DNA of 64,000 nucleotides from the NCBI RefSeq assembly GCF_004571175.1, contig NZ_CP038273.1:1054001-1118000 (forward strand), given 5' to 3'. Position 1 is the stretch's first letter; every line of letters begins with the position of its first letter. The notes below the pieces were generated by a model, which saw nothing but the letters and a program-made list of their open reading frames with translations, did no database searches and was not told the origin of the DNA. Source of the DNA: Legionella israelensis. Lineage in GTDB: Bacteria; Pseudomonadota; Gammaproteobacteria; Legionellales; Legionellaceae. The position numbers were made by a program, and so were the translations under genes. This document shows positions 9,019 to 18,836 of this stretch, in pieces.

Positions 9019-9393
9019 ATGCACCATCCTGACGTATCCATCCGAAGAGTGTATGAACTTCCAGAGCATAAAAAAGGCAAATGGATACTTATCGATAGGC
9101 TTTGGCCTCGAGGAATCAAGAAAGAGGAACTTGATATCGACGAATGGATGAAAGACATAGCCCCCAGTTCATCGCTTAGAAAATGGTTTAATCATGATCC
9201 CGATAAATGGACGGAATTCAGGCAGCGCTACATACAGGAGTTAAAGGATAAAAAAGAATTAATAAAAGATATTTTGGAAAAAGCAGAAAAATCAAAAATT
9301 ACCCTGCTGTATGCGGCTAAAGATCCTGAGCACAATCATGCATTGGTTCTCCAGGCTTTTCTGCAATCCTGGCCAAATGAACCTGATTTTTAG
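9019..9393 (+). CDS. DUF488 family protein (YeaO-like)
   Basis: 124 aa, cytosolic, full length for the family. DUF488 motifs are clear: RVYELPEHKKGKWILIDRLWPRG near the start, then the W-x-K-DIAPS region, LRKWFNHDPDKW, and ITLLYAAKDPEHNHA near the end. The biochemical function of the family is not established. It has a strong ribosome site (AAGGAGTTTACTC-ATG). It follows helA by 58 bp and may share its transcript or have its own promoter. Confidence 0.9.
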   Translation: MHHPDVSIRRVYELPEHKKGKWILIDRLWPRGIKKEELDIDEWMKDIAPSSSLRKWFNHDPDKWTEFRQRYIQELKDKKELIKDILEKAEKSKITLLYAAKDPEHNHALVLQAFLQSWPNEPDF

Positions 9394-9547
9394 CTATAGC
9401 TCAGCCTATTGCTGCAATAAGACAGAATTTTATCGCACAGTAAATCATCCTCAGTATGCTATATTTTAAATTCATCAATAGGATCACTTCCCTGCCTATA
9501 GAGAAAATAGAGAAAAATGGAATATAAACTCTAAAAAAGGAGTTTTA

Positions 9548-10051
9548 ATGAGGAACAAATTCATCTTCATTTTTTTGATCTGGACAATGAGCATAAGGAG
9601 CTTTGCCATGAATTTAACAATTGAAAGTTCTGCTTTTAACCCGAACACTACCATTCCTCAACAGTATACTTGCGACGGTGCGAATGATTCACCGCCATTA
9701 ACCTGGAAAGGAGCCCCAGCGGAAACAAAATCGTATGCTTTAATTGTCGATGATCCTGATGCACCCAACGGTACCTGGGTACATTGGCTATTGTTCAATA
9801 TTCCTGCAAATACCCATCAATTGACAGAAAAAACTCAGATACCGAATGGAGCAATTACGGGCAAAAACAGTTGGGGTAACTCTGAATACGGCGGCCCTTG
9901 CCCCCCATCAGGCAGACATCGCTATTTTTTTAAGCTGTACGCCTTGGATACCGTATTAAAGTTAGATGAAAATGCCAGAAAAGAAGATCTGCTGAACGCT
10001 ATGGAAAACCACATTCTTGTAAAAACAGAATTAATAGGACTGTATCGTTAG
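9548..10051 (+). CDS. YbhB/YbcL-type phosphatidylethanolamine-binding (Raf kinase inhibitor-like) protein
   Basis: 167 aa. A short hydrophobic N-terminus (2-20) suggests export. PEBP motifs are present: CDGANDSPPLTWKGAP, the DDPDAP-x2-W-HW ligand-pocket segment (residues about 67-82), and GPCPPSGRHRYFFKLYAL. The bacterial family binds anionic ligands and its role is largely unknown. The ribosome site AAGGAGTTTTA-ATG supports this start. Its neighbours are DUF488 and persulfide dioxygenase genes on the same strand, each with a sizeable gap, so independent promoters are possible. Confidence 0.92.
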   Translation: MRNKFIFIFLIWTMSIRSFAMNLTIESSAFNPNTTIPQQYTCDGANDSPPLTWKGAPAETKSYALIVDDPDAPNGTWVHWLLFNIPANTHQLTEKTQIPNGAITGKNSWGNSEYGGPCPPSGRHRYFFKLYALDTVLKLDENARKEDLLNAMENHILVKTELIGLYR

Positions 10052-10158
10052 CAATAAAAATGGCATCAAAATACTGTTAAAAATAAACAATTTTCATTAA
10101 AATCTTATTTTTTGATATCAACCTGACATATTGTCGGATCAAAAACAGGATTTTTTTA

Positions 10159-10860
10159 ATGATATTCAAGCAACTTTTTGATGAGGAGTCATGCACCTAT
10201 ACCTATTTAATAGGTTCTGAATATAGCAAACACGCTGTTCTTATTGATCCGGTTTTAAATCATGTTGAACGCTACATTGCGTTGATAAATAAATATCAAC
10301 TTCATCTTGTAGCATCTATAGATTCTCATCTACATGCCGATCATATTACCGCCAGTGGTTCTTTAACTGAAACCACTCGCTGCATCTCCATGATGGGAAG
10401 AGAAACCAAAGCGGAACACATCAGGATGAAATTCAAGGATCAGGATGAATTGAAATTTGGTGATCTTAAGCTAAAAGCCATATACACTCCAGGCCACACC
10501 GATGATTCCTATTGTTTTCTAATGAATAAAGTCTTATTTACCGGCGACACCTTGTTTATAGGCGGCACAGGGCGAACCGACTTTCAAAACGGCTCTGCCA
10601 GCCAGCAATATGACAGCCTGTTCAATGGTATATTGAAACTGCCAGAACATACGCTGGTGTACCCTGGCCATGATTATAAAGGAAATAAAGTCAGTACCAT
10701 TGGAAAAGAACTCAAAACAAACCCAAGACTTCAGGTTAAATGTAAAGAAGAATATATCCATATGATGGAAAACCTAAATCTTGCGCCTCCTAAGCGTATT
10801 CACGTGGCCCTTCCAGCAAATTTAAAAAACGGCCTTGTTGGAACAGAAACTTATATTTAA
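10159..10860 (+). CDS. ETHE1-type persulfide dioxygenase (metallo-beta-lactamase fold)
   Basis: 233 aa. It oxidises glutathione persulfide to sulfite with a mononuclear iron. Visible ligands and motifs: HLHADH (His57, His59, Asp61, His62), PGHT (His113), TGD (Asp130) and PGH (His171), plus the ETHE1-subfamily signature GRTDFQNGSASQQYDS, which separates it from glyoxalase II. It is a single-domain form without a rhodanese domain. It sits among stress-type genes; the link to sulfide or persulfide detoxification rests on the family. It is convergent with the CocE-type hydrolase gene, 26 bp away. Confidence 0.9.
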   Translation: MIFKQLFDEESCTYTYLIGSEYSKHAVLIDPVLNHVERYIALINKYQLHLVASIDSHLHADHITASGSLTETTRCISMMGRETKAEHIRMKFKDQDELKFGDLKLKAIYTPGHTDDSYCFLMNKVLFTGDTLFIGGTGRTDFQNGSASQQYDSLFNGILKLPEHTLVYPGHDYKGNKVSTIGKELKTNPRLQVKCKEEYIHMMENLNLAPPKRIHVALPANLKNGLVGTETYI

Positions 10861-10886
10861 CTCATGCTGCGCGGTGAAATCTCGGA

Positions 10887-12920
10887 TCATACAAAATCAC
10901 GTTTAATTTTCTTATGCCAGCTTTTGCAGTATATTCTTTTTTCATTTTCGTAAGCATCCAGATCGGCTGTAATACAAAAATCAGTGGCGTTGGAAGTAAG
11001 TACGGTATGAGTTACGGTTTTTACTTGCCAGTCCCCACGACTTAAACTGCGTGTCAATTGCGTCTCACCGCGAATGGAAGAAAAATCATCGGCCTGTGAA
11101 GTATACCATTCCAGAGCTTTATTACTGATTTTCAGATCGATATCTTTAATATAAATTAAGCCATTGTCATTGATCACCTCAAGTATGGATTTATCGCAGG
11201 CCAAATCTCGATGCACAAGCCAGTTATGGTTCCCTGGCTCAATCATTTCGTGTGGAGTAGCCGGTGCTGCTTCGGGGCTACCAAATAAAGCTAATTCCTT
11301 ATCTTCATATCGTCTGGGACGAACAGGTAAAATAAGCGCACTTTTTCCTGTATATAAGGTTAATCGTGCTGATTCCGGTGGTGGCCAGGCCAGTGGCCAG
11401 TATGAAGAGGAAATGGCTATTCGAATGCGGTGTTTTTCAGGAAACACCTGGGCAATATTATTTAATTTAATTTCCACAAGATATCGACGACCTGGCTCCA
11501 ATGGCTCGGGTCGCTCACTGCTGTCTCGATGAGTTAAATTTAAGAGTCCATAGGTTACCCGTGTCGCTTTGCTGTCCAGGGATATATCCGAAATTCTCAC
11601 AGCTATCATTGCAATGGGTTTATCTGAAGATAACTCAAGAATTGCCCTAGGAGCACCTAAAATTTCTAGCGATTCATCCAGCGGATCACTGTCAAAAACC
11701 ATAGCGCCGCCATCCTCTTCTCTCTGATCATAAGCCATATCCGGGCCAGCGGCATAAGAACACCATTTACCGGCGAATAATCCTAAGGTCAGAGGGGATT
11801 GAATAAAGTATTTTTTTTCCTCAACCGTCTCTCCTTCTTTGGCAATTCTCCGTGCGCCTAAAGGCAGTCGAAGTCGCTTTATATTAGGCGATGGCCAGGA
11901 AGGTTCAGCAACCCAACGGCCAGGACGCCGCTCGTAGTGAGGCATGGGATGTACACTGCTTTGCATCCATACCCGCAACATCGGCTCATTCATGATGCCT
12001 GTCTCAATGCCTTTAAGCCATTTATCCCACCAGCGCAGAGCTTCTTGCAAAAAACCAATAGCAGGTCCGGGCACACCCAGATGAGGATATTTATGGCTCC
12101 ATGGCCCTATCAACCCTTTACGCGGAACATCAAGATGCTCAAGCATACGAAAAACCGCATTGGAATAACCGTCAGCCCAGCCACTGATGGCATACACGGG
12201 TATTTTGATAGCCGAATAATTTTCGCATACAGAGCCATGCTTCCAATAGTCATCTCTTCGCTGGTGACGTAACCACTGCTCTATCCATGGATGATTATGA
12301 TTAAGTCGACGAAGCCACATATCTCGCCAGCGGTCTCCAACGATCTTCGGGTCCGGAGGTAAGGAGTTATAGGAAAACATTACGGATGCCCAGGACAAGT
12401 TGTCTCCCAGTAAACAACCACCCATATGGTGAATATCATCAGCATAACGATCATCCGTGGAACATAGGCTGATAATGGCCTTTAATTGTGGCGGCTTTAA
12501 AGCAGCAATCTGCAGGCCATTAAATCCACCCCAGGAAATCCCGATAATACCTGCTTCACCGGTACACCAATTCTGTCTGCCAAGCCAATCCAGGATATCA
12601 AGGCCATCGGTAAGTTCCTGCTCAAGATACTCATCCTTAAGAACACCTTCGGAATCACCCGCACCACGCAAATCAACACGAAGACAGGCATAACCATGTC
12701 CGGCAAAATAAGGATGCATTAAGGTATCTCGAAATCGGGTGAAATCACGTTTGCGATAAGGTATATATTCTACAATGGCAGGGACCGGTTTCTTTTCGAC
12801 ATTTTCCGGTATCCATAAGCGCGCAGCAAGACGCGCTCCGTCACGCAGAGGAATCCAGATGTTTTCAATACATTTGACCTCATGAGGAAATGTCCTTACC
12901 GTTTTAAGATGATGTTTCAT
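10887..12920 (-). CDS. CocE/NonD-family serine hydrolase (X-Pro dipeptidyl-peptidase S15 fold)
   Basis: 677 aa from the ATG at 12920, which has GGAG eight bases upstream. The alpha/beta-hydrolase part holds IPLRDGARLAARLW, the DLRGAGDSEG segment, the nucleophile motif GISWGG (Ser129), GWADGY with the likely acid, and GPWSHKYPH with the likely His. The C-terminal half is the jelly-roll domain of CocE/NonD enzymes. Such enzymes hydrolyse esters or amides; the substrate here is unknown. No signal peptide is visible. The start lies inside the end of the ATP-grasp gene (17-bp overlap), so the two proteins are translated together and probably act in one pathway, perhaps making and trimming the same amide or peptide-like product (inference). 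Confidence 0.88.
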   Translation of the reverse strand: MKHHLKTVRTFPHEVKCIENIWIPLRDGARLAARLWIPENVEKKPVPAIVEYIPYRKRDFTRFRDTLMHPYFAGHGYACLRVDLRGAGDSEGVLKDEYLEQELTDGLDILDWLGRQNWCTGEAGIIGISWGGFNGLQIAALKPPQLKAIISLCSTDDRYADDIHHMGGCLLGDNLSWASVMFSYNSLPPDPKIVGDRWRDMWLRRLNHNHPWIEQWLRHQRRDDYWKHGSVCENYSAIKIPVYAISGWADGYSNAVFRMLEHLDVPRKGLIGPWSHKYPHLGVPGPAIGFLQEALRWWDKWLKGIETGIMNEPMLRVWMQSSVHPMPHYERRPGRWVAEPSWPSPNIKRLRLPLGARRIAKEGETVEEKKYFIQSPLTLGLFAGKWCSYAAGPDMAYDQREEDGGAMVFDSDPLDESLEILGAPRAILELSSDKPIAMIAVRISDISLDSKATRVTYGLLNLTHRDSSERPEPLEPGRRYLVEIKLNNIAQVFPEKHRIRIAISSSYWPLAWPPPESARLTLYTGKSALILPVRPRRYEDKELALFGSPEAAPATPHEMIEPGNHNWLVHRDLACDKSILEVINDNGLIYIKDIDLKISNKALEWYTSQADDFSSIRGETQLTRSLSRGDWQVKTVTHTVLTSNATDFCITADLDAYENEKRIYCKSWHKKIKRDFV

Positions 12921-14217
12921 AAGGGCTTCTCCATTGAATATCAAGAGCCTGTAAGCATTCCTGATATTGCTGCAAGAGTGTATTATGATCGTCTGCTCCC
13001 ATAAAAATGGTCGCCAGCTGATAACTGTAACTGTCTTGTTGATATAACTCTGAAAGCCTCATGCCTTCTTTTACATGTACATGAATTTCCGTACCAGGAT
13101 AGTGGCGTTCGATCTCACGTATTTTCTGTGCATCAGGAACTTTTACGATGTTGGTATCACCAACATTTCCATAAAGTCGCGGCATAAATTTTGCAGCAAA
13201 TTTAAATCGCCCCTGCCTGAAGGGAAAAGAAGGGTGTTTTCCCAGTGCAACGTCAATCATAATTTCATTGTGCGCTACTCCATCTACTTTTTGAAAGAGA
13301 GGGCTGTGGGACTTGGAAATTCTGGCATTAATTTCCAAAAGCGAAATACGTCCGCTGTCTGGGTCATAGAAAAACTCGATATTAAATGGCGAATATTGCA
13401 GGCCAGTTTGTATGATGGCTAAACGTGCAATTCTTTTCATTCGTTCCTGGATTGTCTTCGGAAGCCGGGATGGGTATTCATAACGTTCAAAGCTCGACTG
13501 ATTTTCACCGCGTATAGAATCCACCACACCATAGATTTCCACTTGACGGTCAAAAACGTAACCCTCCAGAGTACATTGATGTTTTGCTGAAATAATTTCT
13601 TCTACAAGACAATGTCTGCCATGAACACCCTTAATATATTCCGGCAGACAAGCATAATTCATGATGGTATTAAGGGGGTCAGAAAATTGCCCGATTCCTG
13701 CGCAGATTTGTTTTCGACTGTAATAAAATTCATCTTCACTGTTCACACGAAACCCAAACATCGAAGAATGTGCTTTTACAGGTTTAATCCAGAAAGGCAG
13801 AGGAAAATCAAATCGAGACATGGCGTTTTCATCGTTAGGATCCGCCAGAATAAATTGAGGAATACATTGTGGCACGACTTTTTGCTGTTCCAGTCGACTC
13901 CAGTATTTATGCTCACATTTTAATACCGACTCCAAGGTGGGGCCTTTTAAAGCAAATTCACGCCTTAAAATAGGCATGAGTAAAATCGCCGGGAAGTCCC
14001 AGTACCCTACAATTGCATCAATGGAGCCGGAAAAATGCTGTAATTGCGCTTTTGCTTTATGTAACAGCGCCGGCACATCAAAATAAGGACCGTCTAAAAT
14101 TTCCTTTATATCAAGCAGCCCGTGAAATTCATATTTTTCTTCTCGAGAAACATCCTTCATCAACTTCAGATTGAAGTCATCAAGCCCCATAACAAAAATA
14201 TTTTTTTTGCGCTTCAT
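12904..14217 (-). CDS. ATP-grasp carboxylate-amine ligase-like protein
   Basis: About 437 aa from the ATG at 14217; upstream in-frame starts would add up to 10 residues. An N-terminal region (about 1-110) precedes an ATP-grasp domain: KGPTLESVLKCEHKYWSR, FPLPFWIKPVKAHSS (ATP-binding Lys), CLVEEII, and FNIEFFYDPDSGRISLLEINAR, where the metal-binding E..N residues sit. ATP-grasp ligases form an acyl-phosphate and join it to an amine or thiol. The substrate cannot be read from the sequence. The last 17 bp overlap the CocE-type hydrolase, and a family A repeat and hsp20 lie upstream on the same strand. Confidence 0.82.
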   Translation of the reverse strand: MKRKKNIFVMGLDDFNLKLMKDVSREEKYEFHGLLDIKEILDGPYFDVPALLHKAKAQLQHFSGSIDAIVGYWDFPAILLMPILRREFALKGPTLESVLKCEHKYWSRLEQQKVVPQCIPQFILADPNDENAMSRFDFPLPFWIKPVKAHSSMFGFRVNSEDEFYYSRKQICAGIGQFSDPLNTIMNYACLPEYIKGVHGRHCLVEEIISAKHQCTLEGYVFDRQVEIYGVVDSIRGENQSSFERYEYPSRLPKTIQERMKRIARLAIIQTGLQYSPFNIEFFYDPDSGRISLLEINARISKSHSPLFQKVDGVAHNEIMIDVALGKHPSFPFRQGRFKFAAKFMPRLYGNVGDTNIVKVPDAQKIREIERHYPGTEIHVHVKEGMRLSELYQQDSYSYQLATIFMGADDHNTLLQQYQECLQALDIQWRSPYETSS

Positions 14218-14354
14218 TCCAATCATCCTTGATTTAAGCCAAGCCAAAAAAACAAATCTTATCAGGGATATGTTCCTGGTTCGGTTAAATTATTTATTTG
14301 AAATTATCATTGGATATTCAAGTTCCGTGCACCCATTTTTTGCTGGCTGTAACA

Positions 14355-14415
14355 GGATTGGCCTTTTTATGGACCCGTGGTCAAGCCACGGGGATTCGTA
14401 TTTTTCAAAGTCGAG
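14355..14415 (-). repeat. family A MITE-like repeat, truncated copy
   Basis: Read on the minus strand it begins CTCGACTTTG and continues through the hairpin CCCGTGG-CTTGA-CCACGGG to the shared stretch AAAAAGGCCAATCC. It matches the left halves of the elements at 34835-34984 and 62900-63046 but lacks their right halves. It lies between hsp20 and the ATP-grasp gene, where its hairpin could affect transcript ends. Confidence 0.75.
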
Positions 14416-14431
14416 CCAAAAGTAACAAGTT

Positions 14432-14917
14432 TTATTTGGCCTTTTTAATATCAATTTTTCGTTTTTTGCTTTGACTGCCTGCTTTCTTGGGAATTTCAAC
14501 CCATAACATGCCTTTTTTAAATGAGGCTGAAGCCTTATCCAAGTCAGCAGATTCCGGTAAAGTTATACTGCGGACATATCGACCATAACTGATTTCACGG
14601 CTGATATAATTTTTCTTTTCGTCTTTTTTCGATGTTGATTTCTCACCCTCGATGGTCAGAACATGACCGTCAACGGAAACCTGGATATCTTCTTCGCCCA
14701 TACCAGGCATTTCGACTTCAAGCTTATAGCTCTTGTCATCTTCCACCACGTCAACAGGAGGTGAAAGTCTGAGATTATCAAAAGATTCCAGTTTAGGCTT
14801 ACCGGTTTCAAACAAATCATAAAAATCATCCATAACTTTATTCATTTCATGTTGTAAGGTGGCAAAAGGATTCATTATGCCAGAGGTTGAACGTCCGGAT
14901 TTTATCAAACTACCCAT
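14432..14917 (-). CDS. Hsp20/alpha-crystallin small heat-shock protein
   Basis: 161 aa from the ATG at 14917, preceded by AAGGAG at good spacing; the longer reading frame has no such signal. It is an ATP-independent holdase that binds unfolding proteins. The alpha-crystallin domain spans about residues 52-145: SPPVDVVEDDKSYKLEVEMPGM, VDGHVLTIEGEK, ISYGRYVRSITLP, and a final FKKGMLWVEIPK. A C-terminal Lys-rich tail follows. It belongs to the class A-like bacterial group found beside stress genes. No CIRCE or ROSE-type element was seen upstream. Confidence 0.94.
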   Translation of the reverse strand: MGSLIKSGRSTSGIMNPFATLQHEMNKVMDDFYDLFETGKPKLESFDNLRLSPPVDVVEDDKSYKLEVEMPGMGEEDIQVSVDGHVLTIEGEKSTSKKDEKKNYISREISYGRYVRSITLPESADLDKASASFKKGMLWVEIPKKAGSQSKKRKIDIKKAK

Positions 14918-15210
14918 TTTTCTTCTCCTTATCCTTAATATCAGAAAAGACAATAACCACTGAAACTTCATCCATAGAAAATTATGGATGCCATTATTTC
15001 AGTTAGCAAGTAAATAAAATATAAATCCTTTTTTTATTGGCTCTCTCAAGCACTTGAAATTGAAATAAGATACAAAAAAATGAAGCCTGGCAGCATGAGT
15101 GAATAAATAGACTAAAATTGAAGACAGTATAAAATTTTTCATAGGATTGAGCTTATCAACTCATGAGTTATCGGCAAATTATGGAAATCAACCTACAATA
15201 AGGATGCACT

Positions 15211-15894
15211 ATGCCAAACTATAAACCTGATACGGGACATTCCATTCATATTCCAACTGGCGATGCTGAATTGGCGGGAAGTTTATATATACCTAAAGAG
15301 GCCAAAGGCATGGTTCTTTTTGTTCACGGCAGTGGCAGTAGTCGACTCAGTAAACGAAATCAACACGTAGCGAAGGTGCTGAATGAGGGTAATCTGGCAA
15401 CCTTGTTATTTGATTTATTAACACCACAGGAAGAAGACATTGACATCTATACCCGTGAATTTCGTTTTGATATTCCTTTCCTTGCTTCTCGTTTAGTGGA
15501 TACGACACAATGGTGCCTTAAGGAATTTTCACAGCAGCCTTTAAGCATAGGATATTTTGGCTCAAGCACCGGTGGCGGCGCAGCCTTGGTAGCTGCAGCA
15601 AAAGAAACAGATACCATAAAAGCAGTGGTTTCTCGTGGTGGACGCCCTGATTTGGCAGGAGAATCTTTGCCAAAAGTAAAAGCACCGACATTATTGATTG
15701 TAGGTGGCCAGGATGAGACAGTCATTGAAATGAATAAAGCGGCTAAGTCTGAAATGACGTGTCCTGTTTCTCTGGAAATTGTTCCTGGCGCCACGCATCT
15801 TTTTGAAGAACCTGGAACCTTGGATGAAGTAGCGAGATTAGCCAGAGAATGGTTTTTAAAACATCTTTCAACCGACAAGTTTACACATGAGTAA
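15211..15894 (+). CDS. alpha/beta hydrolase (dienelactone-hydrolase-like)
   Basis: 227 aa, cytosolic. A compact alpha/beta-hydrolase: oxyanion-region motif FVHGSGSSR (about 37-45), nucleophile motif GSSTGG (about 118-123), acid in VGGQDE (about 170), and His in GATHLFEEPG. The pattern matches small hydrolases often encoded beside phosphoribosyltransferase or stress genes; the substrate is unknown. The ribosome site AAGGATGCACT-ATG supports the start. It is divergent from hsp20 and convergent with phaC. Confidence 0.85.
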   Translation: MPNYKPDTGHSIHIPTGDAELAGSLYIPKEAKGMVLFVHGSGSSRLSKRNQHVAKVLNEGNLATLLFDLLTPQEEDIDIYTREFRFDIPFLASRLVDTTQWCLKEFSQQPLSIGYFGSSTGGGAALVAAAKETDTIKAVVSRGGRPDLAGESLPKVKAPTLLIVGGQDETVIEMNKAAKSEMTCPVSLEIVPGATHLFEEPGTLDEVARLAREWFLKHLSTDKFTHE

Positions 15895-15923
15895 ATGCGG
15901 CGTTTACAGCTCAAATTTACTCA
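15888..15923. terminator. possible bidirectional terminator hairpin
   Basis: TGAGTAAAT at 15888-15896 pairs with ATTTACTCA at 15915-15923 (9-bp stem, 18-base loop), between the convergent hydrolase and phaC genes. The stem is AT-rich and overlaps the hydrolase stop codon, so the call is weak. Confidence 0.35.
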
Positions 15924-15944
15924 ATTTTCAGTAAAAAGTTGAAC

Positions 15945-17735
15945 TTACTTCTGCATAACATACTCACCTGGAGCAGCAGGCAGAGATGAGTCAAGCGAGG
16001 GGGCCGACACTCGTTTGGAAGGTGAATGGTCGACCAACCAGTTGTGTAAGCTATACCACCAGGAGCCATCATGTTTTTCGGCCACATCCAGCCACATCTG
16101 TGGATTGATGTAGCTTTGACCTTTTTTACGCTCATAAATACGGTAATATCTGCCTTTATGGCCAGGCTCACTGACAATACCGGCATTATGGCCGCCGTTG
16201 GTTAATAAAAAAGTGATATCGCCATTAATCATTAGATGTATTTTGTAAACGGACTGCCAGGGCGCCACGTGGTCTTTCTCCGTACTGACGGCAAAAGTCG
16301 GCATTTGAATGTTTTCAGCAACCACATGCTGGTCTTCGATGGTAAATCGTCCTTTAGCAAAATCATTATTGAGAAAAAGTTTTTCCAGATATTCGCTATG
16401 CATTTTATAAGGCATGCGCGTCGTATCAGCGTTCCAGGCCAATAAATCAATCATACCACGACGTCTGCCATGCATGTAATCCTGAACCATTTTAGACCAT
16501 ATGAGATCATAGGGACGAAGAACCTGGAAAGCACCGGCCATTTGTTTAGTGTCCAGATAACCTTGAGCCCACATCATGTTTTTAAGAAATGAAACTTCAC
16601 TTTCACTGATAAATATCATCAATTCCCCGGCTTCGGTGAAATCCGCTTGAGCAGCCAAAAGAGTCAGTGAGTTCAGGCGATCGTCATTATTACTTGCCAT
16701 GGCAGACGCTGTTATCATGGCCAGGGTACCCCCAAGACAATATCCCATTAAATTTATTTTTTCTTTAGGGAAAATCTCTGATATCTTGTCTATCGCAGCC
16801 ATCGCTCCTAGACGATAATATTCGTCCATTCCCATATCACGATCCTCGCTGGTGGGATTGCGCCAGGAAATCATAAATACTGTATGTCCTTTTTTGACCA
16901 GCCACTTCACTAAAGAATTGTCCGGTGACAAGTCAAGAATATAATATTTCATAATCCAGGCAGGAATAATCAGTATCGGCTCCTTATAAACGGTTTTAGT
17001 CTGTGGCTCATATTGAATAAGTTCAATAAGATGATTTTTAAATACAATCCGTCCTGGAGTAATGGCTACATGTTTGCCGGGAATGAACTTGTCTGCGCCT
17101 GGAGGAGGTGCGCCCGTAAAACGTCTGAGCGTATGTTCGATGGCAAGCTCCGTACCTCGAACAAGATTATAGCCCCCAGAGCGAAGTGTTTCATAAAACA
17201 AATCCGGATTGGTCAATACAAAATTAGAAGGGGATAAAGCATCAAGAAATTGACGGGCAAAAAAGGAAACGCTGCGCTCAGCATGACTTGGCACTCCCTG
17301 AACATGCGTCGTGGCAAGATGCCACCAATTTTCAACCTGCAAAAATCCTTCTGCCCACAGGCGCCAGGGCATGTATTGCCAGCTCTCGGAATGGAAGCGG
17401 ACATCATCCTTGATTTCTCCAAGCTCCTCCTCACATACAAGTTTATTTACACAATCACTGAAATGTATGACAGGAAAGCTGGCAAGCTCCAATAAATGGC
17501 CTGGTGATTGAGCTAACTGAGCAAGCCAGGAAAAAAAATCCATTTGAACTGCCGCAGGACTGATTCCAGCCGTTAATTTAGCCAGATTGGCCTGAAAAAA
17601 TTTATCCGTGAAGTCGAAAAAATTCTGTATTTTCTCTATGTCCACCAAAGGTATGCACTCTTCGCACTCCTCAGAGGGGGAAATCTCTCTTTTCGGCATT
17701 CTTGCCTTAAGAAAATTTTTTTCAGGAGTATTCAT
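15945..17735 (-). CDS. phaC: class I poly(3-hydroxyalkanoate) synthase PhaC
   Basis: 596 aa, the usual class I length. It polymerises 3-hydroxyacyl-CoA into storage polyester at the granule surface. The lipase-like box GYCLGG contains nucleophile Cys333; the acid is Asp488 (STEKDHVAPW) and the base His516 (NGGHNAGIV), spaced as in the well-studied class I enzymes. The N-terminal domain (about 30-230) with PSNFVLTNPDLF and GKHVAITPGRIVFKN is complete. No phaA, phaB or phasin gene is adjacent. A second PHA synthase starts at 63108. It is divergent from the broken outer-membrane gene. Confidence 0.95.
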   Translation of the reverse strand: MNTPEKNFLKARMPKREISPSEECEECIPLVDIEKIQNFFDFTDKFFQANLAKLTAGISPAAVQMDFFSWLAQLAQSPGHLLELASFPVIHFSDCVNKLVCEEELGEIKDDVRFHSESWQYMPWRLWAEGFLQVENWWHLATTHVQGVPSHAERSVSFFARQFLDALSPSNFVLTNPDLFYETLRSGGYNLVRGTELAIEHTLRRFTGAPPPGADKFIPGKHVAITPGRIVFKNHLIELIQYEPQTKTVYKEPILIIPAWIMKYYILDLSPDNSLVKWLVKKGHTVFMISWRNPTSEDRDMGMDEYYRLGAMAAIDKISEIFPKEKINLMGYCLGGTLAMITASAMASNNDDRLNSLTLLAAQADFTEAGELMIFISESEVSFLKNMMWAQGYLDTKQMAGAFQVLRPYDLIWSKMVQDYMHGRRRGMIDLLAWNADTTRMPYKMHSEYLEKLFLNNDFAKGRFTIEDQHVVAENIQMPTFAVSTEKDHVAPWQSVYKIHLMINGDITFLLTNGGHNAGIVSEPGHKGRYYRIYERKKGQSYINPQMWLDVAEKHDGSWWYSLHNWLVDHSPSKRVSAPSLDSSLPAAPGEYVMQK

Positions 17736-18836
17736 GGCCTTTATCCCTGGCTGGTAAACAGTATTTTTTATGGTTCACACTTACGAAAAAACCCCAACCT
17801 CAACGGCCTTGGTCTCTTTCGAAAGTCCTGATAATAACTATAGTCTTTGCTTGAAGGTTATGGCAAATTTTTTATTCCCTTGTTTATAGGATGCTGACAG
17901 AGATTTGCGTATACATACTTGAAAATATCTATTATCTATCATCTATTATGATAAGATTGGTTAATAACTACATGAGATCTTTTTTGATGCGGTATTTAGC
18001 ACTGGGTTTATTTTTCTTTTTATTGATGGCAAAGTCAATCTCAGGAAAAACCTCCAGTTCTCAAACAACCCCATCAGAACCTCCCCCCATAGGCAATTTT
18101 GCATTACCAGTGTCTCAGCAACCCGGCCCATTTGTTTCCTTTGGCCAAAACAATATTGATAAAAATCAAAGGCAATTTTTTTTTGAGCCAGATTATCAAA
18201 AAGCGGTTAATGAGCATTTTTTTAAAACTGATCTGATTTTTCTCTACCCCCTTAATGATTCATTGGTGACTGTATTGACGCTTCCAGTGGCGGTGAACTA
18301 CAGAAGTGGCTCAGCACATTCTTCAGGTCTCTCTGATATAAATTTTCAGGCTGAATATGCTTTTTATAATCATTCAACATCAAAATATATGGAAGAAGCC
18401 ACTGTTGTGGGGGGAGTAAATCTGCCTACAGGCTCTTATGATAAGAATCCTGAGACAGGTTATGGTTCATCCAGCTATTTTATAGGTGCCACTTATAGTC
18501 GCACCGATATTAACTGGTATTCGTTCGCATCTCCTGGCATGACATGGATAGCCCCTAAACAGAACAGACACCTGGGTTCAAGGTATTATTATCAATTTGG
18601 TATAGGTCGAAACATCAAGAGCAAAACAAAGGAGTATATCCTGTTTGGGTTACTGGAAGTAAATGGAGAATATGTCGGTAAAGATAAGATTGCCGGAAGC
18701 TATGATCCAGATTCCGGAGGAAATATCATTTTTATCACTCCTTCATTGATGTTTTCAACAGAAAGATTAATGTTTCAGACCGGTATTTCCTTACCCTTGT
18801 TTCAGCGTTTAAACGGTGAACAGAACAGGATAAATT

